From positions 1 through 8,302 of the forward strand of contig JAGBRG010000100.1 in the NCBI GenBank assembly GCA_017632495.1: a DNA stretch of 8,302 bases, in the 5' to 3' direction. This document shows, piece after piece, positions 1 through 6,640 of the stretch. Under the pieces are notes generated by a model. That model did no database searches. It was not told where the DNA came from and was given only the letters and a program-made list of their open reading frames with translations. The DNA is from Spirochaetales bacterium (GTDB taxonomy: Bacteria; Spirochaetota; Spirochaetia; Sphaerochaetales; Sphaerochaetaceae). How positions within the stretch are numbered: position 1 is the stretch's first letter; every line of letters starts with the position of its first letter. The translations under genes and the position numbers were made by a program.

Positions 1-950
1 ATATAAGAGCTGTCTTTCCCAAGGTACTGGTGGCAGGCCAGAGTGCCGGAAAGCTGACAAAACAAGGTGCCTTACTTCTGGATCCCAGCGGAGAGCTGGA
101 AGATGGAATTCCTTTGGCTCCTCCTGAGGGAGATGCAGCAACAGGCATGGTTGCAACCGACTCGGTACGTCTTGGAACCGGAAACGTCAGTGCGGGAACA
201 AGCGACTTTGCAATGGTCGTAACAGACAAAAAACTTAAGGTCCACCGCGAGATAGACATGGTCACAACCCCGTCGGGCAAGGCCGTTGCCATGGTACATT
301 GCAACAACTGCACCACCGACATCAACAGCTGGATAAACCTTTTCGGACAGTTTGCACAGCGTGCAGGTCTAGTCATCTCAAAGAACGACCTGTTCTCCCT
401 GCTCTACTCCATCTCACTTGAAGGAAAGCCGGACTGCTCAGGCCTTATGAGCTGTAACTACTACTCGGGAGAAGGCGTGACGGACTTTGACGGAGGCATT
501 CCTCTTTTCCTGCACAGGCCTGATGACCATGTGAACCTTGCCGACTTCATGAGAAGCCACATGATGAGCGCCATGAGCACCCTCAAGATCGGAATGGACA
601 TTCTCAGAGAGGAAGGTGTTGCCATAGACAAGATCTTCGGCCACGGAGGCTACTTCAAGACTCCTGTCGCAGGACAGAAGATTCTAAGCGCCGCAATCGG
701 AGCTCCTGTTTCCGTCATGGAGACAGCAGGCGAAGGCGGACCCTACGGAATGGCACTTTTATGCGCCTATATGATCTGGGGATCATCCATGAGCCTTGAG
801 GATTATCTTGACAGCAAGGTCTTCTGCTCAAGCAGGACAGAGACAATCATGGCAAGCGACGACGAGGTCAAAGGCTTTGATAAATACATACAGGACTACA
901 GAAAGGTCCTTGAGATAGAAAAACGCGCTCTGGAGGTATTTCATGCTTGA
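1..950 (+). CDS. araB: FGGY-family carbohydrate kinase, probable L-ribulokinase (5' end missing)
   Basis: This is the C-terminal part (about 315 residues) of an ATP-dependent sugar kinase, probably phosphorylating L-ribulose to L-ribulose-5-phosphate in the cytoplasm. The frame is open to the left edge (codons run from base 3), so the GTG at 30 is an internal valine and not the start. Visible FGGY features are the interdomain stretch VLVAGQSAGKLT, the glycine-rich GTGNVSAGTSDF near the start of the ATPase domain, a CNYYSGE motif, and the C-terminal nucleotide-binding motif FGHGGYFKTP followed by a Gly-rich segment (AGEGGPYGMALL). The sequence looks more like the XylB-type FGGY kinases found beside araDA in anaerobes than like the enterobacterial AraB, so substrate assignment rests mainly on the neighbours. 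The gene overlaps araD by 8 bp. A xylulokinase or other pentulokinase role cannot be excluded from the protein alone. Confidence 0.85.
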   Translation, partial: IRAVFPKVLVAGQSAGKLTKQGALLLDPSGELEDGIPLAPPEGDAATGMVATDSVRLGTGNVSAGTSDFAMVVTDKKLKVHREIDMVTTPSGKAVAMVHCNNCTTDINSWINLFGQFAQRAGLVISKNDLFSLLYSISLEGKPDCSGLMSCNYYSGEGVTDFDGGIPLFLHRPDDHVNLADFMRSHMMSAMSTLKIGMDILREEGVAIDKIFGHGGYFKTPVAGQKILSAAIGAPVSVMETAGEGGPYGMALLCAYMIWGSSMSLEDYLDSKVFCSSRTETIMASDDEVKGFDKYIQDYRKVLEIEKRALEVFHA

Positions 951-1641
951 AAAACTCAAAGAAGAGGTCCTTGCGGCCAATCTGCTTCTTCCCAAGTACA
1001 ATCTTGTCACATTCACCTGGGGCAATGTTTCGGCTATCGACAGAGAAAAGGGTCTTGTTGTCATAAAGCCCTCCGGAGTCGAGTACGATGAAATGAAGGC
1101 CTCCGACATGGTCGTCGTTGACCTTCAGGGAAACGTAGTGGAAGGCTCTCTCAGACCATCAAGCGACACCCCCACACACCTTGAGCTGTACAAGGCATTT
1201 CCTTCGGTCATGGGCATTGTCCACACCCACAGCCGCTGGGCCACAAGCTTCGCCCAGGCAGGATGCGCCCTTAAGCCCATGGGAACAACCCACGCAGACT
1301 ATTTTTACGGAAGCATCCCCTGCACCCGCTCTCTCACAGATGACGAAATCAAGGGAGAATACGAGAAAAACACAGGTCTTGTGATAATCGAGACCTTCAG
1401 CGGCAAGGATGCCGCAGCCGTTCCCGGAGTCCTTGTAAGAAACCACGGACCGTTTGCATGGGGAACATCTGCTGCCAACGCAGTTCACAACGCAGTTGTC
1501 ATGGAGGAAGTTGCCTTCATGAACTATCACGCAATCACACTTGATCCCAAAGCCCCCTGCGTAAGCCAGGGCCTTTTGGACAAGCACTACTACAGAAAAC
1601 ACGGAAAGAACGCCTATTACGGCCAGGGAGGAAATAAATGA
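943..1641 (+). CDS. araD: L-ribulose-5-phosphate 4-epimerase
   Basis: This class II aldolase-fold, metal-dependent enzyme interconverts L-ribulose-5-phosphate and D-xylulose-5-phosphate, the last step of arabinose entry into the pentose phosphate pathway. At 232 residues it matches the family length (about 231). Visible signatures are TWGNVSAID near residue 25, KPSGV (42-46), SSDTPTH (73-79), the metal ligands in HTH (His94, His96), a third ligand in RNHGPF (His168), THADY (116-120), and the terminal YYGQ whose tyrosine (Tyr226) is catalytic in the E. coli enzyme. The ATG at 943 has a GGAGG at 932-936, six bases upstream, inside the kinase gene, and overlaps the kinase stop by 8 bp. The 3' end overlaps araA by 4 bp (ATGA). 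Cotranscription and translational coupling are very likely. Confidence 0.97.
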   Translation: MLEKLKEEVLAANLLLPKYNLVTFTWGNVSAIDREKGLVVIKPSGVEYDEMKASDMVVVDLQGNVVEGSLRPSSDTPTHLELYKAFPSVMGIVHTHSRWATSFAQAGCALKPMGTTHADYFYGSIPCTRSLTDDEIKGEYEKNTGLVIIETFSGKDAAAVPGVLVRNHGPFAWGTSAANAVHNAVVMEEVAFMNYHAITLDPKAPCVSQGLLDKHYYRKHGKNAYYGQGGNK

Positions 1642-3101
1642 AGAAGGAATTCTGGTTCATAGTCGGAAGTCAGGACCTGTATGGACAGGAGGTTCTCAGA
1701 ACAGTCGCAGAACGTGCCCAGGAGATGGCAAAGGAACTTTCAAAAGTCCTGCCCTATCCTTTGGTCTACAAAGTCACTGCCATGAGCAACAGCCAGATCA
1801 CCGATGTGATCAAAGAAGCCAACTACGATGATTCTTGCTACGGAATCGTAACCTGGTGTCATACTTTCAGCCCTTCCAAGATGTGGATCAACGGATTTAC
1901 CAATCTTCAGAAACCATACTGCCACCTGGCAACCCAGTACAACCTGGAAATCCCTGACAACGAAATAGACATGGACTACATGAACCTGAACCAGAGTGCC
2001 CATGGCGACAGAGAGCACGGCTTTCTCGCAGCAAGACTCAGAACAAGCCGCAAGATAATCGCAGGCTACTGGAAAGACGAAGAGCTGCAAAGGCGCCTGG
2101 GAAAGTGGATGCGCGTCTGTATCGGAGTGCGAGCCTCACAGACTATGAAGGTCATGAGATTCGGCGACAACATGAGAGAAGTCGCAGTAACCGAAGGCGA
2201 CAAGGTCGAAGCTCAGATCAAGCTCGGCTGGCAGGTCAACACCTGGGCAACAGGCGACCTTGTAAAGGAAATGTCAAAAGTCACTGAAGGTGAAATCGAC
2301 AGCCTGATGGAAGACTATAAGTCAAAGTATGACATTGCCACTGACAACATCCAGGCCATCCGCTACCAGGCCCGCGAAGAGATTGCCATGAAGAAAATGA
2401 TGGACAGAAACGGCTGCAAGGCCTTCACCAACACTTTCCAGGATCTCTACGGAATGGAGCAGCTTCCAGGCCTTGCATCTCAGAACCTCATGGCCCAGGG
2501 CTATGGCTACGGCGGCGAGGGCGACTGGAAGGTCAGCGCCATGACCGCCATCATCAAGGCCATGGGCAAAAACGAAAACGGCAGCTCTGCCTTCATGGAG
2601 GACTATACCTACCACCTTGTCAAAGGCAAGGAGTACAGCCTGGGCGCCCATATGCTTGAAGTCTGCCCCTCCCTTGCGGCAGACAGACCCCGAATCGAAA
2701 CCCACCATCTGGGAATAGGCATGAACGAAAAGGACCCTGCCCGTCTTGTATTCGAAGGCAAGGCAGGTAAGGCCATAGTCGCTTCCCTTATCGACATGGG
2801 CGACCGCCTTCGCCTGATTGTACAGGACATCGAAGCCGTCAAGCCGATCATGAAGATGCCCAACCTTCCCGTCGCCAGGGTCATGTGGAGAGCCCTCCCC
2901 GACCTCACAACAGGTCTTGAGTGCTGGCTTCTGACAGGCGGTGCCCACCACACCACGCTCTCCTACGATGTCGATGCCGAGATGCTCCGTGACTGGGCCA
3001 GAATCATGGACATCGAGTTCGTCCATATCAGCAAGGACACCACGGTCGAGTCCCTCGAAAAAGAGCTTCTGTATAACGACCTTATCTGGAAGTTGAAATA
3101 G
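1638..3101 (+). CDS. araA: L-arabinose isomerase
   Basis: This Mn-dependent cytoplasmic enzyme isomerises L-arabinose to L-ribulose, the first step of the pathway. It has 487 residues, slightly shorter than the E. coli protein (500). The N-terminus has the typical FWFIVGSQDLYG. The metal-site residues are all present: Glu294 in GEGDW, Glu321 in FMEDY, His338 in AHMLEVCPS and His438 in GGAHHT. They sit at a constant offset of 12 from the E. coli residues 306, 333, 350 and 450 as I remember them. The start ATG overlaps the araD stop (ATGA) and has a strong GGAGG at 1627-1631. The gene is intact and ends in TAG at 3099-3101; the very next base begins a repeat array, so no ordinary operon terminator follows directly. 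Confidence 0.98.
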   Translation: MKKEFWFIVGSQDLYGQEVLRTVAERAQEMAKELSKVLPYPLVYKVTAMSNSQITDVIKEANYDDSCYGIVTWCHTFSPSKMWINGFTNLQKPYCHLATQYNLEIPDNEIDMDYMNLNQSAHGDREHGFLAARLRTSRKIIAGYWKDEELQRRLGKWMRVCIGVRASQTMKVMRFGDNMREVAVTEGDKVEAQIKLGWQVNTWATGDLVKEMSKVTEGEIDSLMEDYKSKYDIATDNIQAIRYQAREEIAMKKMMDRNGCKAFTNTFQDLYGMEQLPGLASQNLMAQGYGYGGEGDWKVSAMTAIIKAMGKNENGSSAFMEDYTYHLVKGKEYSLGAHMLEVCPSLAADRPRIETHHLGIGMNEKDPARLVFEGKAGKAIVASLIDMGDRLRLIVQDIEAVKPIMKMPNLPVARVMWRALPDLTTGLECWLLTGGAHHTTLSYDVDAEMLRDWARIMDIEFVHISKDTTVESLEKELLYNDLIWKLK

Positions 3102-3155
3102 GCATCTGGTGCGTCTGGTGCGTCTGGTGTGTCTGGTGCGTCTGGTGTGTCTGGG
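3102..3155 (+). repeat. Left tandem array, six 9-bp units (GCGTCTGGT type)
   Basis: Six head-to-tail 9-bp units begin at 3102, 3111, 3120, 3129, 3138 and 3147. The core is G(C/T)(G/A)TCTGG(T/G). Substitutions are limited mainly to the second base, and the last unit ends in G. The array starts on the first base after the araA stop codon and is not part of a plausible gene. It continues into the 17-bp segment 3156-3172 that is shared, inverted, with the right side. Confidence 0.95.
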
Positions 3156-3172
3156 CTGTCTGCGGCTAACTG
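3153..3172 (+). repeat. Inner inverted repeat, left copy
   Basis: The 20 bases GGGCTGTCTGCGGCTAACTG are the reverse complement of 3968-3987 with one mismatch. Beyond 3172 the similarity to the right side stops, so this marks the inner edge of the conserved terminal block. It is followed by a short direct repeat, ACTGATTG then ACTGATTC (3169-3184). Confidence 0.9.
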
Positions 3173-3201
3173 ATTGACTGATTCTTAACTTTTTTTTGTG
3201 T

Positions 3202-3240
3202 TTTTTTCGAAAAAACCAGAATATTTTCGACACTTTTTTT
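3202..3240 (+). terminator. Possible weak terminator / T-rich spacer ahead of the transposase
   Basis: The spacer holds a perfect 14-bp palindrome, T6-CG-A6 (3202-3215). It also has a weak 6-bp stem, CGAAAA (3208-3213) with TTTTCG (3224-3229), followed after four bases by seven T (3234-3240). This could act as a poor terminator for the arabinose operon or simply be low-complexity DNA ahead of the transposase. The stem is A/T-rich and would be unstable. I found no convincing sigma70 promoter for the transposase in 3156-3266. Confidence 0.25.
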
Positions 3241-3253
3241 GTATTAGATGGCA

Positions 3254-3259
3254 AAGGAG
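3254..3259 (+). promoter_or_regulatory. Ribosome binding site that fixes the transposase start
   Basis: AAGGAG at 3254-3259 lies seven bases before the ATG at 3267. This makes 3267 the start rather than the upstream in-frame GTG at 3198, which would add 23 residues encoded by poly-T/poly-A spacer DNA and has no Shine-Dalgarno sequence. Confidence 0.8.
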
Positions 3260-3266
3260 AAAAGAG

Positions 3267-4091
3267 ATGAGACTTCTTTGCTTTGAATCATTACGGCGCC
3301 CGCAGGATTCGGACTTCGGCGGGAACAGAGGGTCTTCGGCTCGGGGAGACATTGAAAAGAACGGCTACTTCTATCATGTAGTATCGCAATCATGGAGAAA
3401 AGAGACAATCTTCTATCCTGACATAGCACGGTACAGGCATGATTTACTATGCAAGACATGTGCCGAAAACGGAGTGACGGTACTGTTTTCCGTCACTATG
3501 CCCAATCATACCCATGATGTTCTGATGGGACCAAGCTGGGATGTCATTTCCAAGGTGATGAAGGTAGTGAACTCGCATGTAAGCTACTATATACGAAAGA
3601 AATATCCTGAAAAGAAGAAGGTTTTCCGCAAATACCCGGTCTACGTGATAATCAGGGATATCAAAATTCTTTTCTATCTCGGCAAATATGCATATGACAA
3701 TCCGTCGGTGCTTACTGAAAGTGATAAAGGAGCTCCACATAGCTGCTTCAAGGCGTTTGAGACCGGAAAGCTCCAGGAGCCGGCATACGACAGAAGCATA
3801 TATCAGAAGCTGTTCGGACTAACTGTTCAGGAACTCGTAAATCTGTATAAAACCATGACGAAAGAACAGATCATGGCATATGCAGAGGAACGGTTTTCAG
3901 ACTGGACAGAGGAACAAAACAGGCAACTATTCATAAACAGCAACTATAAGCCGAAAAAACAAAGAAACAGTAAGCCGCAGACAGCCCAGACGCACCAGAC
4001 GCACCAGACGCCCCAGACGCACCAGATGCCTCAGACGCACCAGACGCACCAGACGCACCAGACGCCCCAAACAAAAAGGCTGCCGCAATAG
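3267..4091 (+). CDS. Y1/RAYT-type HUH transposase with a Gln-Thr-His repeat tail
   Basis: This is a 274-residue single-strand DNA transposase of the Y1 (IS200/REP-associated tyrosine transposase) superfamily. The domain covers about residues 30-150: GYFYHVVSQ at 33-41, the HUH metal motif in MPNHTHDVLM (His81, His83), and a YAYDNP motif (141-146) whose Tyr141 aligns with the catalytic tyrosine of the family's YIxxNP motif. These key residues look intact. A helical region follows to about residue 225. Residues 238-269 are then a low-complexity QTH/QTP/QMP tail encoded by the right 9-bp array, and the last residues KRLPQ come from the neighbouring gene's terminator. The N-terminal 30 residues match nothing I recognise. 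The gene points the same way as araA, 165 bp downstream, and converges on the hydrolase gene 36 bp away. By analogy with RAYTs it would nick and join the flanking repeat ends; activity is unproven. Confidence 0.85.
   Translation: MRLLCFESLRRPQDSDFGGNRGSSARGDIEKNGYFYHVVSQSWRKETIFYPDIARYRHDLLCKTCAENGVTVLFSVTMPNHTHDVLMGPSWDVISKVMKVVNSHVSYYIRKKYPEKKKVFRKYPVYVIIRDIKILFYLGKYAYDNPSVLTESDKGAPHSCFKAFETGKLQEPAYDRSIYQKLFGLTVQELVNLYKTMTKEQIMAYAEERFSDWTEEQNRQLFINSNYKPKKQRNSKPQTAQTHQTHQTPQTHQMPQTHQTHQTHQTPQTKRLPQ
3968..3987 (-). repeat. Inner inverted repeat, right copy
   Basis: This is the reverse complement of 3153-3172 with one mismatch (T/A at the fourth base from the inner end). It lies inside the transposase reading frame, where it encodes part of the NSKPQTAQ segment, so the inverted repeat is constrained by, or has been captured into, the coding sequence. 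Confidence 0.9.
3985..4065 (-). repeat. Right tandem array, nine 9-bp units, in frame with the transposase
   Basis: Nine units begin at 3985, 3994, 4003, 4012, 4021, 4030, 4039, 4048 and 4057, mostly ACCAGACGC on the + strand, the reverse complement of the left unit. The variants are CCCAGACGC (3985, 4012), ACCAGATGC (4021) and CTCAGACGC (4030). Because nine is a multiple of three, each unit adds a Gln-Thr-His or Gln-Thr-Pro type triplet to the transposase and copy number can change without a frameshift. The array decays at 4066-4070 just before the A-tract of the terminator. Confidence 0.95.
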
Positions 4092-4100
4092 CGACAGCCT
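4070..4100 (-). terminator. Intrinsic terminator of the hydrolase gene
   Basis: AGGCTGCCGC (4077-4086) and GCGACAGCCT (4091-4100) form a 10-bp stem with one mismatch and an AATA loop. On the - strand the stem is followed by TTTTTGTTT, a standard Rho-independent terminator placed 27 bp after the hydrolase stop codon. On the + strand there is no T-tract after the hairpin, so it should act in one direction only. The transposase stop codon (4089-4091) sits inside the hairpin. Confidence 0.85.
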
Positions 4101-4127
4101 GAAGAACTAAGGGGGATTTTCTGATTA

Positions 4128-6266
4128 TCAGTAGATACCCCAGAATGCCTTGATCGGATCCGGTCCGTAGTAGATGAACTGGTGCGATACGTAGGAGGCA
4201 AGTCTCCATCCGAGAATCAGTGCAACAAGTGCGGCACCTGCCCAAGGAGAACCTGTGACCTTGTACATCTTTCTGTAGATGTAGCTCATGATCGGAGCCA
4301 TGACGATTACAGAAAGGATTGTGTGGACATCGAAGACTGTTCCGTGACCTGCAGTTGAGAATGTGATTGCCAGTGCGAGCCAGACAACCAGTTCTGCTCC
4401 GAGAGAAGTTGCGATCACGTTGATCAGAGTGTCTACTCTGTCGCTGACGTTCTTGATTGCCCACATGTTGTTCAGTGTGCTGATTACCAGTGTGAACGGA
4501 AGCAGGATGACTGCATACTTGAGGGTTCTCATGAATCCGACAGGACTCATAAGCTCCCAGGATCCGTCGGCTGACATGAATCTTGCATTGAACAGAGCCT
4601 TGATGATGACGGCCATGTTGTAGAAGGCTGCGAACAGAATCACTGCCAGCAGAATTGACTTGAATGCATTTGCAACACCGCAGTTGAGATGGACTGACGA
4701 GAACTTTGCAAGTGTTCCGCCCTTCTTCTTTGTGATGAAGTAAAGGACTGTGAACAGTGCAGCTCCGACAGCGGCAGTTACAATGACCATGGTCATGGTT
4801 CTTACCTGACCCGGCTCCCAAGGCAGCCACTTGGTGTTGGTTGCATTGGAGATTGTAAATGATCTGTCACCGCTTGATGCCATCCATGTTCCGACAAAGG
4901 CTGCAACTACTGCAAAGCAGATTGCAATCCAGAAGCTCGAGCTCTTTGTGCTGAGTGTCGGAGTGTAAAGACCGAACTTAGCTGTGCTGAAGAACTTGCT
5001 TCCGAGAAGAATTGCAGTAAGTGCCATAAGAGAAGCGATCATCGTGCATGTTGCAAGAGTTGTGAAAAGCAGTGTCCAGTAGCTTCCGCCTGCGTACTTT
5101 GTGTCATAAGGCTTGGATGCAGGATCGCCGATAGGACCGTTGTTCCAGTTCATGACCTGGCTGAAGAACTCGCAGGTCTTTGTGACTGCCTTGGCATCCC
5201 AGAGGTTTCCGTTATGGATTGTCTCAGGGCTGTAGAACAGTCTTGCGCGGTTTTCAGAAATAACCTTGGCAAGAAGTGCTGAGTTGGCGATTGTCGTGTC
5301 AAAGATCTGACCGATGTACTGGCCCTTTCCGTTGGGATCAACTGAAAGATCCGGCTCATAATACCAGCCGTTTCTCTTTGCCTCGTCAACATGGAAGGTC
5401 TGCTGGTAGCGCTCGGTCTTTCCGCTCTCAAGATAACCCGAATCCTCGTGAACACCTACACCTGACATGACGTTGAGCTGCGGATCTCTGATGACTTCGA
5501 CGCCTGCGACCTTGATTTTCTTGTTGAAGTTTCCGCCCGGTGAGAGTCTGGCTCCCTTCGGATACTCGGAAACGGCCTTCTCTTCTGTGGCCTTGAGTGA
5601 TGTATATACTGCAAAGTCTTCCTTGCTGAGCTTGTCCTTTGCTAAAGCATCAGGATCTGCGCTCTGAATCTGCTCGGCTGTGACCTCGACTCCGAATCTG
5701 TCATGAAGGACGTTGAACATGCGGTCGCTGAGGGTGAGATATGCACCTGAGAGGTTCACGACTGCTGCGCTTCCCAAAGCACCTGCTGAGTGTGCCCAGA
5801 CACCGATTCGTGAGTTATCGATGAACTTGACGTTCTTGCAGTACTCGAAAATGTCATACATTCCCTGAGATCCGCCGCGGAAGTAGTTTTCTTCCCTGAA
5901 GCCGTCCTCGGTGATTGCCGGCTGCTCTGAAAGACCGCAACCGTACATGCTTGCGTTCAGTACGACAAAGCCGCGCTTTGCAAGCTCCCAGGCGACCATG
6001 TTGCTGGCTGCCAGGCTCTCTGATCCGCCATGGAACAGGATGATGGCAGGAAGGCTGTCCTCGCTGTCGACGTTCCTGGGCTCATACTGCTCGAAATTCA
6101 GAGCGGCGCCACGGACATCAAGAGTGATGTTCTTGATGATGACTTTGTTGCCCCTGGTGATTGTCAGACCTGCAATGGCACTGAAAATCAGGGTAAGGAC
6201 AATGAAGACTCCCAGAACGCGCCATGCGTTTTCGGGAGTCAGCAGATTGAATTTTCCCTTTCTCAT
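4128..6266 (-). CDS. Membrane-anchored alpha/beta hydrolase fused to a multi-pass membrane domain
   Basis: This 712-residue protein has an N-terminal membrane segment (about 17-37), an alpha/beta-hydrolase domain (about 45-375) and a C-terminal region with about eight hydrophobic helices (near 395-421, 444-463, 490-512, 536-556, 582-600, 615-637, 645-665 and 674-695). Hydrolase signatures are ILFHGG (His79-Gly80-Gly81, oxyanion region), YGCGLS, and the nucleophile elbow WAHSAGALG with Ser160; it has Ala where the usual G-x-S-x-G has the first Gly. His351 in PETIHNG, followed by a helix with FF, fits the catalytic histidine; I cannot place the acid with confidence. The segment between Ser160 and His351 is long and may be a lid. 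The topology suggests the hydrolase faces outside the inner membrane; the substrate is unknown. The ATG has AAAGGAG at 6280-6274. The gene starts 25 bp after the lipoprotein gene, suggesting one transcript, and ends at the terminator at 4070-4100. Confidence 0.8.
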   Translation of the reverse strand: MRKGKFNLLTPENAWRVLGVFIVLTLIFSAIAGLTITRGNKVIIKNITLDVRGAALNFEQYEPRNVDSEDSLPAIILFHGGSESLAASNMVAWELAKRGFVVLNASMYGCGLSEQPAITEDGFREENYFRGGSQGMYDIFEYCKNVKFIDNSRIGVWAHSAGALGSAAVVNLSGAYLTLSDRMFNVLHDRFGVEVTAEQIQSADPDALAKDKLSKEDFAVYTSLKATEEKAVSEYPKGARLSPGGNFNKKIKVAGVEVIRDPQLNVMSGVGVHEDSGYLESGKTERYQQTFHVDEAKRNGWYYEPDLSVDPNGKGQYIGQIFDTTIANSALLAKVISENRARLFYSPETIHNGNLWDAKAVTKTCEFFSQVMNWNNGPIGDPASKPYDTKYAGGSYWTLLFTTLATCTMIASLMALTAILLGSKFFSTAKFGLYTPTLSTKSSSFWIAICFAVVAAFVGTWMASSGDRSFTISNATNTKWLPWEPGQVRTMTMVIVTAAVGAALFTVLYFITKKKGGTLAKFSSVHLNCGVANAFKSILLAVILFAAFYNMAVIIKALFNARFMSADGSWELMSPVGFMRTLKYAVILLPFTLVISTLNNMWAIKNVSDRVDTLINVIATSLGAELVVWLALAITFSTAGHGTVFDVHTILSVIVMAPIMSYIYRKMYKVTGSPWAGAALVALILGWRLASYVSHQFIYYGPDPIKAFWGIY

Positions 6267-6291
6267 ATCATATCTCCTTTTGAGTTAGTGC

Positions 6292-6564
6292 TCAGTTTTC
6301 AGGAAAGTAATCAGTTTTCACGACTTCACCGGACTTGGAATCAACGCTGATGATGTACTTGCCTTCCCTCCAGGTGGTGACCTTGTAGACGGCAGGACTT
6401 GTGCTCTTGTCAAGCTCTACTTCCCACTTTTGGACATAGACCTTGGATGTTCCGATGCTCTTTAAGGCAATGTCTACAGCCTTGTCCTTGGAAATCCCTC
6501 CGCAGGAAACAAGAAGAACGGAAAACAGAAGAACAAACAGTACGATAAGGTAAGCCTTCTTCAT
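6292..6564 (-). CDS. Small PepSY-like lipoprotein
   Basis: This is a 90-residue predicted lipoprotein. A Lys-Lys start and a hydrophobic stretch (5-19) lead to the lipobox LVSC with the lipidated Cys21, then a Gly-Gly spacer. The mature part has the pattern of one PepSY-type domain: an N-terminal helix (KDKAVDIALKSIG), then beta strands including YKVTTW and KYIISVDSKSGEVVKTD. PepSY domains are found in protease inhibitors and propeptides and in envelope proteins; the family does not fix a function here. The ATG has AAAAGGAG at 6577-6570, five bases upstream. It lies 25 bp ahead of the membrane hydrolase, so the two products may act together at the envelope, which is inference from position only. 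The PepSY assignment is by pattern and moderately certain; the lipoprotein call is firmer. Confidence 0.75.
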   Translation of the reverse strand: MKKAYLIVLFVLLFSVLLVSCGGISKDKAVDIALKSIGTSKVYVQKWEVELDKSTSPAVYKVTTWREGKYIISVDSKSGEVVKTDYFPEN

Positions 6565-6578
6565 ATCAACTCCTTTTG

Positions 6579-6628
6579 TACAGACTTATTACGGGCAAAA
6601 ATCCTGTAAAGGATAAAAATTGTCTGTA
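6579..6628 (-). promoter_or_regulatory. Inverted repeats in the lipoprotein leader, next to its ribosome binding site
   Basis: A perfect 7-bp inverted repeat, TACAGAC (6579-6585) with GTCTGTA (6622-6628), encloses a smaller hairpin ATCCT-GTAA-AGGAT (6601-6614). On the - strand the outer stem ends one base before the AAAAGGAG of the lipoprotein gene, and the inner hairpin is followed by TTTTT. The structure could influence translation or early termination. The stems are short and I recognise no riboswitch class. Confidence 0.3.
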
Positions 6629-6640
6629 TAAATCAAGTTT

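Larger units (their letters stand above)
3102..4065 (+). mobile_element. RAYT/Y1-transposase unit bounded by inverted 9-bp repeat arrays
   Basis: An approximately 0.96-kb unit consists of a left 9-bp array (3102-3155), a spacer, a Y1-type transposase gene and an inverted right array (3985-4065). The left block 3102-3172 and the right block 3968-4038 are inverted copies matching at about 63 of 71 positions by hand alignment. The innermost 20 bp (3153-3172 against 3968-3987) differ at one base. I see no target-site duplication, as expected for HUH tyrosine transposases. The exact ends are uncertain because tandem units can expand or contract, and the right array has more copies than the left. 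The layout resembles REP-associated tyrosine transposases flanked by their repeats; mobility of this copy is inferred, not shown. Confidence 0.7.

Noticed and set aside
30..32. GTG at 30 as the kinase start
   Set aside because: The frame is open to the window edge and the preceding residues (AVFPKVLVAGQ) continue the FGGY fold.
3174..3202. TTGACT as a -35 element for the transposase
   Set aside because: No acceptable -10 hexamer lies 16-18 bases downstream.
2322..3254. Long reverse-strand open frame with an Arg-Thr-rich start
   Set aside because: It lies antisense to araA and the left repeat array; araA is unmistakable and this frame shows no recognisable domain.
3198..3266. Extended transposase start at GTG 3198
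   Set aside because: It would encode low-complexity spacer DNA and has no ribosome binding site; the ATG at 3267 has AAGGAG seven bases upstream.
3102..4065. CRISPR array
   Set aside because: The units are 9 bp, contiguous, without spacers, and inverted between the two sides.
3931..4830. Antisense open frame with a collagen-like Gly-Ala-Ser repeat
   Set aside because: It is the reverse-strand reading of the 9-bp array joined to an off-frame reading of the hydrolase gene; the hydrolase frame has clear domain content and a ribosome binding site.
5911..6350. Forward-strand open frames opposite the hydrolase N-terminus
   Set aside because: They are shadows of the hydrolase and lipoprotein genes, without ribosome binding sites or recognisable domains.
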